Shown here piece after piece: positions 24,887 through 33,462 of a DNA stretch of 46,066 bases. Under the pieces are notes generated by a model, which ran no database searches, was not told where the DNA came from, and saw only the letters and a list, made by a program, of their open reading frames with translations. The first letter of the stretch is position 1. Each line of letters starts with the position of its first letter. The stretch comes from an uncultured Eubacteriales bacterium. GTDB lineage: Bacteria > Bacillota > Clostridia > Lachnospirales > Lachnospiraceae. The translations under genes were made by a program, and so were the position numbers. The stretch spans positions 1 to 46,066 of the forward strand of contig UQYF01000021.1 of the NCBI GenBank assembly GCA_900545175.1, given 5' to 3'.

Positions 24887-26050
24887 TTAGAGCACTACAG
24901 GACCGCCGCCGATATCAGCAACGTAGAAGTCGGCCGCATATCCGATAGTATCCTTATACTCTTTGCCGACCTTCTCGATAAAATTATCAATGGCATCTGT
25001 CTTTACAATGCTTACAGTACAGCCTCCAAAGCCGGCACCTGTCATACGTGAACCGATAACTCCCGGCTGCTTAAGTGCTGCTGCCACAAGTGTGTCGAGC
25101 TCTTTGCCTGTAACTTCATAGTCCTCTCTCAAGGATGTATCAGATGCTATCATAAGTCTGCCGAACTCCTCAATGTCGCCATCCTTCAACGCCTTAACTG
25201 CCTTGATGGTTCTCTGGTTCTCATATACAGCATGTTTAGCACGCTTCTGGCGGACTTCACTCTTAATTGCCGACTTGTAACGCTCAAAAGCTTCCTCCGT
25301 AAGATCTCCAAGTGTCTTGATATCTATGACTTTCTGAAGCTCTTCAAGTGCTTCCTCGCACTCAGCGCGTCTTTCGTTGTACTTAGAATCTCCAAGTCCT
25401 CTCTTTTTATTGCTGCATGCTATGACAATCTTGGCGTTATCAAGCTTCACTGGTGCATATTCGTATGAAAGATTCGATGTATCAAGGAAAATCGCATGTC
25501 CTTCCTTACCCATGGCAATAGCAAACTGATCCATTATTCCACAGTTAACTTTGTTAAACTTGTTCTCGGCAAACTGACTTATGAGTGCCATCTCAATGAA
25601 ATCCGTCTCAAAGCCGAATGTATCCTTAAGCACTAATGCTGTAAGAACCTCTATAGATGCGGATGATGAAAGACCTGAACCATTAGGAATATTGCCAAAA
25701 TAGTACATATCGAAGCCTTTGTCAAACTGAAATCCCTTCTGGATATAAGCCCACATAACGCCCTTCGGATAATTCGTCCAGTCAGCCTCCTTGTTCCACA
25801 CAAGCTCATCAAGTGAGCTTTCTATCACACCAAGCTTCTCAAAATTCGCAGAATAGAAGCGGAGCTTGTTATCATCTCTGCGTCTTACTGCCGCATATGT
25901 TCCCATTGTGAGTGCACATGGAAAAACATGTCCCCCATTATAGTCTGTATGCTCTCCGATGAGATTAACTCTTCCCGGTGCAAAATACACCTTCACTTCT
26001 CCATCCCCACCGTATACTTTTTTAAATTCTTCAAGCATCTTCTCTTTCAT
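24887..26050 (-). CDS. galK: galactokinase
   Basis: The 387-residue GHMP kinase phosphorylates alpha-galactose to galactose 1-phosphate with ATP. Seen: the galactokinase signature GRVNLIGEHTDYNGGHVFP (about 25-43), the ATP loop NGSGLSSSASIE (about 127-138), CGIMDQFA with the catalytic Asp, and the third motif TGAGFGGCTVSIV near the C-terminus. The start is ATG at 26050 with GGAGG 5 nt upstream. It has a strong promoter of its own. It feeds galT; together with the GH36 enzyme, galactose released from oligosaccharides can be used. No galE was found in this window. Confidence 0.97.
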   Translation of the reverse strand: MKEKMLEEFKKVYGGDGEVKVYFAPGRVNLIGEHTDYNGGHVFPCALTMGTYAAVRRRDDNKLRFYSANFEKLGVIESSLDELVWNKEADWTNYPKGVMWAYIQKGFQFDKGFDMYYFGNIPNGSGLSSSASIEVLTALVLKDTFGFETDFIEMALISQFAENKFNKVNCGIMDQFAIAMGKEGHAIFLDTSNLSYEYAPVKLDNAKIVIACSNKKRGLGDSKYNERRAECEEALEELQKVIDIKTLGDLTEEAFERYKSAIKSEVRQKRAKHAVYENQRTIKAVKALKDGDIEEFGRLMIASDTSLREDYEVTGKELDTLVAAALKQPGVIGSRMTGAGFGGCTVSIVKTDAIDNFIEKVGKEYKDTIGYAADFYVADIGGGPVVL

Positions 26051-26154
26051 AATATCCTCCATTCCTCCGCTATGCGGTTTAGCACAATCCTGCCATCATA
26101 AGGTACAGATACAGCGCTTATAATCCCTGTGTGTGAAGTAATCAATTAATTATA

Positions 26155-26183
26155 ATTATATTATAATGTTATATTTTTATCAA
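26155..26183 (-). promoter_or_regulatory. sigma-A promoter of galK
   Basis: On the minus strand TTGATA (26178-26183) and TATAAT (26155-26160) are separated by exactly 17 nt, about 105 nt before the galK ATG. The long leader leaves room for control of galK translation or repression, but no operator was recognised. Confidence 0.8.
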
Positions 26184-26200
26184 GGTTTTTGTATAGCAAA

Positions 26201-26223
26201 AGGAGCCGGGTTTCCCCAGCTCC
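26201..26223 (-). terminator. rho-independent terminator of spoVG
   Basis: On the minus strand the stem GGAGC(TG)GGG / CCC(G)GCTCC with an AAA loop is followed by TTTTGCTAT, about 32 nt after the spoVG stop and directly before the galK promoter. Confidence 0.8.
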
Positions 26224-26254
26224 TCCGCCGTGATGTCTGCTATAGTAAAGTAAC

Positions 26255-26524
26255 CTATATGCTCTCCTGTGTCACTGCCTTATCGTATGCCTCTAATATG
26301 GCATCCGATATCATGTCTCTGGTAGCCGAGCTGATTGGATGAGCAATATCCCTGTATTCTCCTTCAGCCGACTTTTTGCTTGGCATGGCAATGAACAACC
26401 CCTTCTCTCCTTCAATTACCTTTATGTCATGTACGACAAATTCATTGTCAAATGTAACTGAGACAACAGCCTTCATCTTGCTGTCCTTAGACACCATCCT
26501 GACCCTCACATCCGTAACCTGCAT
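26255..26524 (-). CDS. spoVG: SpoVG RNA/DNA-binding regulator
   Basis: The 89-residue protein is SpoVG, a conserved Firmicutes nucleic-acid-binding protein tied to sporulation septation and to global control. Seen: MQVTDVRVRMVSKDSKMKAV at the start, the VTFDNEFVVHDIKVIEG core, and FIAMPSKK with HPISSATRDMI. The length is normal. GGAGGG lies 5 nt before the ATG. It stands 53 nt after glgD and before its own terminator, so it may be transcribed both with glgCD and alone. Confidence 0.97.
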   Translation of the reverse strand: MQVTDVRVRMVSKDSKMKAVVSVTFDNEFVVHDIKVIEGEKGLFIAMPSKKSAEGEYRDIAHPISSATRDMISDAILEAYDKAVTQESI

Positions 26525-26547
26525 AATAGCCCTCCATATATTCTTCT

Positions 26548-26561
26548 ACACTATATAGTGT
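26548..26561. promoter_or_regulatory. palindrome between glgD and spoVG
   Basis: ACACTATATAGTGT is a perfect 14-bp palindrome, 24 nt before the spoVG start codon. Its central TATATA and position suggest a dyad operator or part of a promoter; no regulator is recognised. Confidence 0.4.
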
Positions 26562-26577
26562 TCATAATACTGACACC

Positions 26578-27699
26578 CTACAAGCTGTATCTTTCGTTCT
26601 TTTCAACAACAACCTTCACTTTACCATCTTCACCTGCATAACGGCTGTTAGAACGGATAGTGTCCCTGCTCTCCACTATACAATTCTCAATTACTGTATT
26701 ATCTCCGATATATACATCATTCAATATGATGGAATTGCGGATTACACAGTTGTTTCCAACAAATACCTTCTTAAACAGAATAGAATTCTCTACTGTTCCA
26801 TTTACAATACATCCGCTTGCAACAAGTGAGTTCTTAACCTCCGAACCCGGATTATACTTAGCAGGCGGAAGATCATCCACCTTCGAATATATATCCGGAT
26901 ATTGATTAAAGAAAAATTCCCTTACATCTCTCTTTAAGAAATCCATATTGGTCTTATAGTAAGCATCCACTGTAGAAATGTTATTCCAGTAGCTGTCGAG
27001 CTTATATCCGTACACTCTCTTGATATTCTTATATCTTATAAGGATATCTTTTACAAAATCATATCTGTCCTCGGATGCCGCCTTCTCAAGAAGCTCAATA
27101 AGCTGTCGTCTTCTGATGATATAGATACCTGTCGAAACAACATTTCCCTCCGCTTCAATAGGCTTCTCCTCAAAATCAGTGATTCTCATATCCTGATTCA
27201 TTCTCACAACACCAAAACGGCTCGCATCCTCACTTGCCGGAAGCTCCTTGACAACAACTGTAATGTCTGCCTTCTTCTCAATATGATATTCAAGCACCTT
27301 GGCAAAATCCAGCTTGTATATACCATCGCCCGAGGCTATAACAACGTATGGCTCATGGCTGTTCTTTAAAAAATCTATGTTCTGGTACATGCTGTCAGCA
27401 GTTCCTCTGTACCAGACGCTGTTGTCAGCAGTTATCGTAGGGTTAAACACATACAGACCGCCCTGCTTACGTCCGAAATCCCACCATTTTGATGAACTCA
27501 AATGATCATTAAGGCTTCTCGCATTGTACTGTGTTATAACGGCAACCTTCTGTATATGTGAATTAGACATATTGCTCAGTGCAAAATCAATGCTTCTATA
27601 GCTGCCGGCTATCGGCATTGCAGCCACTGCCCTGCGGCTTGTAAGCTCCTTCATTGCTTTGTTATTTCCGCCTGCTAATACAAGTCCTATCGCTCTCAT
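26578..27699 (-). CDS. glgD: glucose-1-phosphate adenylyltransferase subunit GlgD
   Basis: The 373-residue protein is the GlgD subunit of Firmicutes ADP-glucose pyrophosphorylase. It has the nucleotidyltransferase fold followed by C-terminal left-handed beta-helix repeats (about 285-350, NSILFKKVFVGNNCVIRNSI). The start LAGGNNKAMKELTSRRAVAA differs from the GlgC loop GGQGSRLG, as in GlgD, which is thought to be mainly regulatory. ASGDGIYKLDF and FEEKPIE are retained. It overlaps the end of glgC by 4 nt (ATGA), so the two subunits are made together for glycogen synthesis. Confidence 0.95.
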   Translation of the reverse strand: MRAIGLVLAGGNNKAMKELTSRRAVAAMPIAGSYRSIDFALSNMSNSHIQKVAVITQYNARSLNDHLSSSKWWDFGRKQGGLYVFNPTITADNSVWYRGTADSMYQNIDFLKNSHEPYVVIASGDGIYKLDFAKVLEYHIEKKADITVVVKELPASEDASRFGVVRMNQDMRITDFEEKPIEAEGNVVSTGIYIIRRRQLIELLEKAASEDRYDFVKDILIRYKNIKRVYGYKLDSYWNNISTVDAYYKTNMDFLKRDVREFFFNQYPDIYSKVDDLPPAKYNPGSEVKNSLVASGCIVNGTVENSILFKKVFVGNNCVIRNSIILNDVYIGDNTVIENCIVESRDTIRSNSRYAGEDGKVKVVVEKNERYSL

Positions 27700-28970
27700 C
27701 TTGCTGCACCTCCCTTTATAATACTTCCTCCGCTCGGAAGCAGACCATTCTCATAGTCTGAAGGCTCTGTTACTCCGGAGATGGCAGTATTCTTACCTAT
27801 CTGTACCCTTGGCGGAATGTATGAATTCTCTCCTATTGTTACAAGTCCGAAGGCATATACCTTGGCATTAAGAGCATTAGGTGCCTCATCTCCTACACCC
27901 AGCACTGCTCCTTCTCCAATCTCTGTGCCTTCTGCAATAATTGATTTGTCAATAACCGCTCCTGCACCTATTCTCGCATTCTGCATTATGATAGAATCTC
28001 TTACAATGGCTCCTTCTTCTATGGTTACACCTGAGCCGATTACCGAATTGTATACTTCTCCGTAAATCTGAGTGCCTTCACCTATAATGCTTCTGAACAC
28101 TTTAGATGTGTCAGCCAGATATTGAGGCGGAAGTATATCACTCTTGGTATATATCTTCCAGAATTCTTCATACAGATTAAATTCAGGAATGATGTCAATA
28201 AGCTCCATATTAGCCTCCCAGTATGAACCGAGAGTACCTACATCCTTCCAGTATCCGTTAAATTCATATGCAAACAGTCTCTGCTTATTCTGATGGCAAT
28301 ATGGAATGATATGCTTACCGAAATCGCAGCCCGGCTCGTCCTTCATCTTGATAAGTGCTTCCTTAAGAACCGGCCAACTGAATATGTAAATACCCATTGA
28401 TGCAAGATTACTGCTAGGATTAGCAGGCTTCTCTTCAAACTCTGTTATCTTGTTGTGCTCATCAGTTACAAGAATACCAAAACGGCTCGCCTCCTCAATA
28501 GGAACAGGCATCGCAGCAATAGTGACATCCGCATTGTTAGCCTTGTGATAGTCAAGCATAAGCTCATAATCCATCTTATAGATATGATCACCTGAAAGAA
28601 TCAGCACGTAATCAGGATTGTACAATTCCATATATTCAAGATTCTGGTAAATCGCATTAGCAGTACCTGTATACCATTCACTGCTTGTGCTCTTCTCATA
28701 TGGTGGAAGTACGGTTACACCACCACGATTACGATCAAGATCCCAAGGGATACCAATTCCGATATGTGTGTTAAGGCGCAATGGCTGATACTGTGTAAGC
28801 ACACCTACGGTATCAATGCCTGAATTAATACAGTTACTGAGCGGAAAGTCGATTATTCTGTACTTACCGCCAAATGCTACTGCCGGCTTCGCCATATTCG
28901 ATGTCAATACACCAAGACGGCTTCCTTGTCCTCCTGCCAGTAACATAGCAATCATCTCTTTTTTAATCAT
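27696..28970 (-). CDS. glgC: glucose-1-phosphate adenylyltransferase catalytic subunit GlgC
   Basis: The 424-residue enzyme makes ADP-glucose from ATP and glucose 1-phosphate, the committed step of glycogen synthesis. Seen: LLAGGQGSRLGVLT (ATP loop), WYTGTANAIYQN, LSGDHIYKMDYELML, FEEKPANPSSN, YWKDVGTLGSYWEAN, and a C-terminal beta-helix. The start is ATG at 28970, with AGAGGTGG upstream; the in-frame extension to 29138 is AT-rich noncoding DNA without a ribosome site. First gene of glgC-glgD. It faces away from murC across a 470-nt gap. Confidence 0.96.
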   Translation of the reverse strand: MIKKEMIAMLLAGGQGSRLGVLTSNMAKPAVAFGGKYRIIDFPLSNCINSGIDTVGVLTQYQPLRLNTHIGIGIPWDLDRNRGGVTVLPPYEKSTSSEWYTGTANAIYQNLEYMELYNPDYVLILSGDHIYKMDYELMLDYHKANNADVTIAAMPVPIEEASRFGILVTDEHNKITEFEEKPANPSSNLASMGIYIFSWPVLKEALIKMKDEPGCDFGKHIIPYCHQNKQRLFAYEFNGYWKDVGTLGSYWEANMELIDIIPEFNLYEEFWKIYTKSDILPPQYLADTSKVFRSIIGEGTQIYGEVYNSVIGSGVTIEEGAIVRDSIIMQNARIGAGAVIDKSIIAEGTEIGEGAVLGVGDEAPNALNAKVYAFGLVTIGENSYIPPRVQIGKNTAISGVTEPSDYENGLLPSGGSIIKGGAAR

Positions 28971-29440
28971 GCTACCACCTCTTGTCAATTTACTAAAGCC
29001 AATCATCACGTTATGGTTTTGTAATATGATTATATCACAAATTGCTAAATAAGTGAAGAAATAATTAAATATTTTTTCGAAAAATATATTTTTTTCTGAT
29101 AATTTTTGAATATTTGAATTTTTAACATTATATTCCATGGAATGACTGTATTCCTTTTAAGAATAAACTTAACACTGGAATTTTCATGGCCGGTGTTATA
29201 TTATATTATGTATATATTCAATATATTCATAATAAAATGATATCAGGGACCAAAAACCGTTCGTGCCTGCACGATTAGGCTTTTGAACTTGGAACCCGCA
29301 AAGCATGAGGAATAAACGGCTTCCGAATGTTTTAGAATTGCAGAAGCTGTTTTACGGCGAAGCAGTTCGAGGATATCATATGATAGGCAAAATACCTTTT
29401 GACTCTCATATCAATAAAATATAACCGGGAGGATTATATA
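28971..29440. other. 470-nt divergent gap between glgC and murC
   Basis: The region carries promoters for glgC (minus) and murC (plus). It holds an AACACTGG/CCGGTGTT imperfect hairpin near 29170-29197 and, next to murC, copy B of the dispersed element (29239-29412). No gene is seen. Confidence 0.5.
29239..29412 (+). repeat. dispersed element with terminal inverted repeats, copy B
   Basis: The 174-bp sequence is closely similar to the reverse complement of 17744-17945, including TTTTGAACTTGG, ACCCGCAAA and TTCCGAATGTT blocks. Compared with copy A it lacks part of the internal hairpin near GATTTAC. Its end is only 28 nt before the murC ATG, so it must contribute to the murC promoter or leader. 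Confidence 0.8.
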
Positions 29441-30826
29441 ATGTATCAACTTGATTTTAACAAACCTATACATATACATTTCATAGGAATCGGCGGCATA
29501 AGCATGAGCGGTCTTGCCGAACTTCTTTTGTCAGAACACTTTACAATATCCGGCTCCGACAACAAAGAATCCGCTCTCACCAAGCAGCTTGCCGACGCCG
29601 GATGCACGATATTCATAGGACAGAATGCAGGCAATATAGACTCATCCATTGATGCCGCCGTATACACAGCAGCAATTCATCCTGACAATCCGGAGTATGC
29701 AAAATGCATCGAGCTTGGAATTCCAATGCTCTCCCGCGCAGAACTGCTTGGACAGGTAATGAAAAATTATAAGACAGCTATCGGTGTATCCGGCACACAT
29801 GGAAAGACAACCACAACTTCAATGCTCAGCGAAATACTTATGCTGGCTGACACTGACCCTACCATATCGGTTGGCGGTATGCTTCCGTCAATCGGCGGCA
29901 ATATGAGAATAGGACATTCCGATGTATTCCTGACCGAAGCATGTGAGTACACCAACAGCTTCCTGTCATTTCATCCTACAATGAATATCATTCTCAATGT
30001 CGAGGAAGACCACCTTGACTTTTTTAAGGATATTGATGATATCCGCACATCCTTCAAAAAATATACCGAACTGCTCCCTGATGACGGATATCTCATAATT
30101 AACAGCGCCATTGACGATTATCATTATTTTTACAAGGACAGCCATTGCCATGTCATAACCTTTGGTCTTGATGCCTCAATAAGCAACTTCAGCGCAAAAG
30201 ATTTTCACATTGATGACAAGGGTGACTACTGCTATACACTTCTTTATAATAATGAAGAAAAATGTAAGGTGGCACTTAAGGTTCCGGGAGAGCACAATGT
30301 CCTTAACAGTCTCGCAGCCATCGCAGCAGCCGTCACACTTGGAATAGACATGAATACTGCCGTGAATGGAATCGCTGCATACAGTGGTGTTGACCGCCGT
30401 TTCCAGATTAAAGGAAAATGCAGCGGTTTTACAATCATCGATGACTATGCACATCACCCTGCCGAGATAACCGCTACACTGAAGGCGGCAATGCACTACC
30501 CTCATAAGAAGCTCTGGTGCATATTCCAGCCGCATACATACACCCGTACAAAGGCTTTCCTGCCTGAATTTGCAACAGCGCTTTCACTTGCCGACCACGT
30601 TGTCCTCGCACCTGTCTATTCAGCACGCGAACAGGACATATACGGTGTCAGCTCCGCAGATATTCAAAAGCTTATAACAGAAAAAGGAACACCTTGTGAG
30701 TATTTTATGAGCTTCTCGGAGATTGAAGACTTTATAAAAAATAACTGTCACGAAGGTGATGTCGTCATCACTATGGGGGCCGGAAATATCCTTGAAGTCG
30801 GAGAGAACCTCTTAAAGAACAAGTAA
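29441..30826 (+). CDS. murC: UDP-N-acetylmuramate--L-alanine ligase
   Basis: The 461-residue enzyme adds L-alanine to UDP-MurNAc, the first amino acid of the peptidoglycan stem. Seen: IHFIGIGGISMSGLAELLL (nucleotide-sugar domain), the ATP loop GVSGTHGKTTTTSML (about 110-124), ACEYTNSFL and LNVEEDHLDFF, and DDYAHHPAEITATL near residue 345. The start is ATG at 29441 with GGGAGGA upstream; the longer reading from 29399 would begin inside the dispersed element. It is a single-gene unit ended by a strong terminator. Confidence 0.97.
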   Translation: MYQLDFNKPIHIHFIGIGGISMSGLAELLLSEHFTISGSDNKESALTKQLADAGCTIFIGQNAGNIDSSIDAAVYTAAIHPDNPEYAKCIELGIPMLSRAELLGQVMKNYKTAIGVSGTHGKTTTTSMLSEILMLADTDPTISVGGMLPSIGGNMRIGHSDVFLTEACEYTNSFLSFHPTMNIILNVEEDHLDFFKDIDDIRTSFKKYTELLPDDGYLIINSAIDDYHYFYKDSHCHVITFGLDASISNFSAKDFHIDDKGDYCYTLLYNNEEKCKVALKVPGEHNVLNSLAAIAAAVTLGIDMNTAVNGIAAYSGVDRRFQIKGKCSGFTIIDDYAHHPAEITATLKAAMHYPHKKLWCIFQPHTYTRTKAFLPEFATALSLADHVVLAPVYSAREQDIYGVSSADIQKLITEKGTPCEYFMSFSEIEDFIKNNCHEGDVVITMGAGNILEVGENLLKNK

Positions 30827-30918
30827 AACAGATATAAGCCAATTTCAATTCTGTGACTATTAAAACCGTTAAGATACATATATAAAATCTACATTATTCT
30901 GCAAACACGCTTTAAAAC

Positions 30919-30980
30919 AGCCCGGAATCCGCCATATGCATAAAAGCCTTTATGCCGGCCGGATTCCGGGCTGTTTTTTT
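30919..30980 (+). terminator. rho-independent terminator of murC
   Basis: The 13-bp stem AGCCCGGAATCCG / CGGATTCCGGGCT has a 28-nt loop and is followed by GTTTTTTT, about 92 nt after the murC stop. Confidence 0.92.
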
Positions 30981-31001
30981 AATCACAAAAATATTCACAC
31001 T

Positions 31002-31099
31002 GCATCCACAACTTATCCACATGTGCAAAGCCCTATAAACTCCGCACTTTACAAGGTTTTCCACAAGTTATCCACATTGTCCACATTTCTATATCCACA
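31002..31099 (+). promoter_or_regulatory. DnaA-box cluster upstream of the dnaD-like operon
   Basis: Two perfect DnaA boxes TTATCCACA lie at 31013-31021 and 31068-31076. Near matches in the same orientation are at 31002-31010 (GCATCCACA), 31057-31065 (TTTTCCACA), 31077-31085 (TTGTCCACA) and 31091-31099 (ATATCCACA). Six sites within 98 bp, all on one strand, mark a DnaA-binding region just upstream of helicase-loading genes. Confidence 0.85.
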
Positions 31100-31134
31100 A
31101 ATTTCACAACTTTATTTTGTTATCCCAAAAGCTA

Positions 31135-31163
31135 TTCTCAAAAACCTGGTGCTATGTTATACT
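31135..31163 (+). promoter_or_regulatory. putative promoter of the dnaD-dnaI-prs operon
   Basis: TTCTCA (31135-31140) and TATACT (31158-31163) are 17 nt apart, with a TG one base before the -10. The DnaA boxes end 36 nt upstream of the -35, so bound DnaA could repress or activate it. Confidence 0.45.
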
Positions 31164-31265
31164 GATAGATACGATAGTCAGGCAGATATGCTTATTCAAG
31201 CGGCCCCTTATTCGTTCGTTCAGACACTTATAAATATGCTTTTTAGAAATGAGAGTACAATAAAC

Positions 31266-32435
31266 ATGGCACAGCTTACACTTACATCAACCTATACACC
31301 TAACGAGACAACTATCCCTAATATCTTTCTGGATAGATATATGCCCCTTGCAAATGGCGAATTTGTCAAGGTTTATTTGTGTCTGCTTAGAATGTATGCC
31401 AATCCGGCCGGGCGGGCATCCACTCTAACCGAGATTGCCGATCTGTTAAACCACACAGAGAGCGATGTCATACGTGCCATCAAGTACTGGGAACGTGCCG
31501 GTCTTTTGTCCGTCGGATATAGCGGTGATATTCCGGTGAGCATCACTCTGCTCCCGATAAGCCGTAATCAGGACGAAGCACCCGCCGGAAGCTCTTCTTT
31601 TGCCCGCTCCGAGGCTCTGTCAGATACTATCAACACAGATAGTGCCGGTGAAGCTGCCGCAGCAGATGAGGGAAGCAATGCACTCGGTGAAAAGACATCC
31701 GTCCACGCACCTGACGAATCTCTTCCCGGCAAATACAACTATTCACCTGCGGCAATCAAGCGCATGTGCGACAGTGACGACAACCTTCATCAATTAATAT
31801 TTGTCGCTGAGAGGCTGTTTGGCAAAACACTCACTAACTCTGAAATCAGCACAATCATATACATACACAGTGATTTACATTTTTCCGATGAACTGCTTGA
31901 ATACCTTTTTGAATACTGTGTCTCTCTTGAAAAGAGAAGTTTCCGCTACCTTGAGCGTGTCGCAATAAGCTGGCATGAGGAAGGACTTGTAACTGCTGAA
32001 CAAGCTAAGCAGCAGCATGAAATTCACAGCAAAAAAATCTATTCAGTTATGAAGGCATTTGGAATCAATGACCGTATGCCGGGCAAGCCTGAGCTTGATT
32101 TCATAACCCGCTGGTATGACGACTACGGCTTCGAGACAGATATAGTCATCGAGGCATGTAACAGGACAATACAGGCTCTCCACAAACCGAGCTTTGAATA
32201 CACCGACACCATTCTGTCTAACTGGCGCAAGAAAAATGTGCATACTATATCGGACATCGAATCGGCTGATGCCGCACATGCAGGTTCAAAAAAGGACACC
32301 TACAAAAATGATAAGACTGCTGCCGCAGCCTCCCCTGTGCGGACAGGAAAGAACACTAACCGCTTTAACAACTTTTCACAGAGGACATATGATTTTGATG
32401 CGCTTGAAAAGCAGCTTATCAACAAAAAGGATTGA
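31266..32435 (+). CDS. DnaD-domain primosome protein
   Basis: The 389-residue protein resembles DnaD/DnaB-type initiation proteins of Firmicutes, which help load the replicative helicase. Seen: an N-terminal winged-helix part (FLDRYMPLANGEFVKVYLCL to ERAGLLSV, about 18-85), an acidic, serine/alanine-rich linker (about 95-160), and two successive DnaD C-terminal-type domains (about 178-255 and 260-325). The second contains FITRWYDDYGF and LSNWRKKNVHT, the YxxxIxxxW-like motif that binds single-stranded DNA. The start is ATG at 31266 with a weak GAGAG site. It is followed after 19 nt by the helicase-loader gene. Confidence 0.85.
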   Translation: MAQLTLTSTYTPNETTIPNIFLDRYMPLANGEFVKVYLCLLRMYANPAGRASTLTEIADLLNHTESDVIRAIKYWERAGLLSVGYSGDIPVSITLLPISRNQDEAPAGSSSFARSEALSDTINTDSAGEAAAADEGSNALGEKTSVHAPDESLPGKYNYSPAAIKRMCDSDDNLHQLIFVAERLFGKTLTNSEISTIIYIHSDLHFSDELLEYLFEYCVSLEKRSFRYLERVAISWHEEGLVTAEQAKQQHEIHSKKIYSVMKAFGINDRMPGKPELDFITRWYDDYGFETDIVIEACNRTIQALHKPSFEYTDTILSNWRKKNVHTISDIESADAAHAGSKKDTYKNDKTAAAASPVRTGKNTNRFNNFSQRTYDFDALEKQLINKKD

Positions 32436-32454
32436 TTATAGAGGATTGATATAA

Positions 32455-33432
32455 ATGAAACTAAACAATTCACAGTATGACACTATTATGAGAATGTATG
32501 ACGCAAAGCAGAGCCATGCCCGCGCCGTATTAAATTCAAGATGCGAGGAGATATCTGTTCGTATTCCGGAATATGATGAGCTTCGAAAAGAGACTGCATC
32601 CATCGCTGCTGAAGCTGCGAGAGCCGCAATCCGCGGCGACATGAGTAAGCGCGATAAGCTTTCCAAAAAGCTTGACTCGATTAATGAAGAGAAGCACATC
32701 CTTCTTACCTCAGCCGGATATCCACAGGATTATCTCGACATCCACTATGACTGCCCTCTATGTAAGGATACAGGCTTTGTAAACGGCAGTAAATGCCGCT
32801 GTTTTAAACAGGCAGCAATAGACCTTCTGTACAACCAGTCCAACATAAAAAAAATTCTTCTACTTGAAAATTTCTCTAACTTCAATTATGATTGGTATTC
32901 GGAGGATTACATTGACCCGGTTTCAGGAATATCCGCTCTGGAGAATATAGTCAACGTCACAAAGAATGTCAATTCGTTCTTAAGTGATTTCCCTTCAGGC
33001 GATAATCTTTTGTTCTACGGTGATACCGGTGTCGGAAAGACCTTCCTCACTCACTGCATAGCGAGTGAACTGCTTGGAAAAGGTTATTCTGTGCTATACT
33101 TATCTGCAATAGATTTATTTGACCTTTTTTCAAAGTATGCTTTTGATAATGACAGTGAAGCAGATTACAGGGATGTGTTCTCACAGATTCTTGACTGCGA
33201 ACTGCTTATTATAGACGACCTGGGAACGGAGCTTGTCAACAGCTTCACCAACTCAAGATTATTTTATTGCATAAATGAAAGAATTCTTGCAGGTCTGTCA
33301 ACAATAATATCAACGAATCTAAGCCTTGAAGAGCTTATGAATACATATTCAGAGCGTATTTTTTCAAGACTCACAATGTCATACCAGATATTCAAAATTT
33401 TTGGTGACGATATTCGTTTGAAGAAACTTTAA
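32455..33432 (+). CDS. DnaI/DnaC-like helicase loader ATPase
   Basis: The 325-residue protein is an AAA+ ATPase of the DnaC/DnaI/IstB group. Its N-terminal part (about 1-130) has a coiled region and a zinc-binding motif CPLCKDTGFVNGSKCRC (CxxC...CxC, about 99-115). The ATPase core has Walker A FYGDTGVGKTFLTH (about 187-200) and Walker B LLIIDDLGTE. It should load the DnaB/DnaC replicative helicase together with the preceding DnaD-type protein. Spacing is 19 nt from that gene and 30 nt to prs, so one operon is likely. Confidence 0.9.
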   Translation: MKLNNSQYDTIMRMYDAKQSHARAVLNSRCEEISVRIPEYDELRKETASIAAEAARAAIRGDMSKRDKLSKKLDSINEEKHILLTSAGYPQDYLDIHYDCPLCKDTGFVNGSKCRCFKQAAIDLLYNQSNIKKILLLENFSNFNYDWYSEDYIDPVSGISALENIVNVTKNVNSFLSDFPSGDNLLFYGDTGVGKTFLTHCIASELLGKGYSVLYLSAIDLFDLFSKYAFDNDSEADYRDVFSQILDCELLIIDDLGTELVNSFTNSRLFYCINERILAGLSTIISTNLSLEELMNTYSERIFSRLTMSYQIFKIFGDDIRLKKL

Positions 33433-33462
33433 TCACAACACACATCTACGGAGGAAAATATC

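Larger units (their letters stand above)
30827..31265. other. murC terminator and leader of the dnaD-like operon
   Basis: This gap holds the murC terminator, a row of six DnaA-box-like sites and a promoter for the primosome operon. No other gene is seen; an in-frame upstream extension of the dnaD-like gene runs through the terminator and is not coding. Confidence 0.7.

Noticed and set aside
29399..29440. Upstream start for murC
   Set aside because: It would begin inside the dispersed element; the ATG at 29441 has a clear GGGAGGA site and matches the family N-terminus.
31002..31099. Chromosomal replication origin
   Set aside because: DnaA boxes are present, but no dnaA/dnaN pair and no clear AT-rich unwinding repeats; a regulatory or titration site is more likely.
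30936..31265. N-terminal extension of the dnaD-like protein
   Set aside because: The upstream frame begins inside the murC terminator and crosses the DnaA boxes and promoter, so it is not coding.
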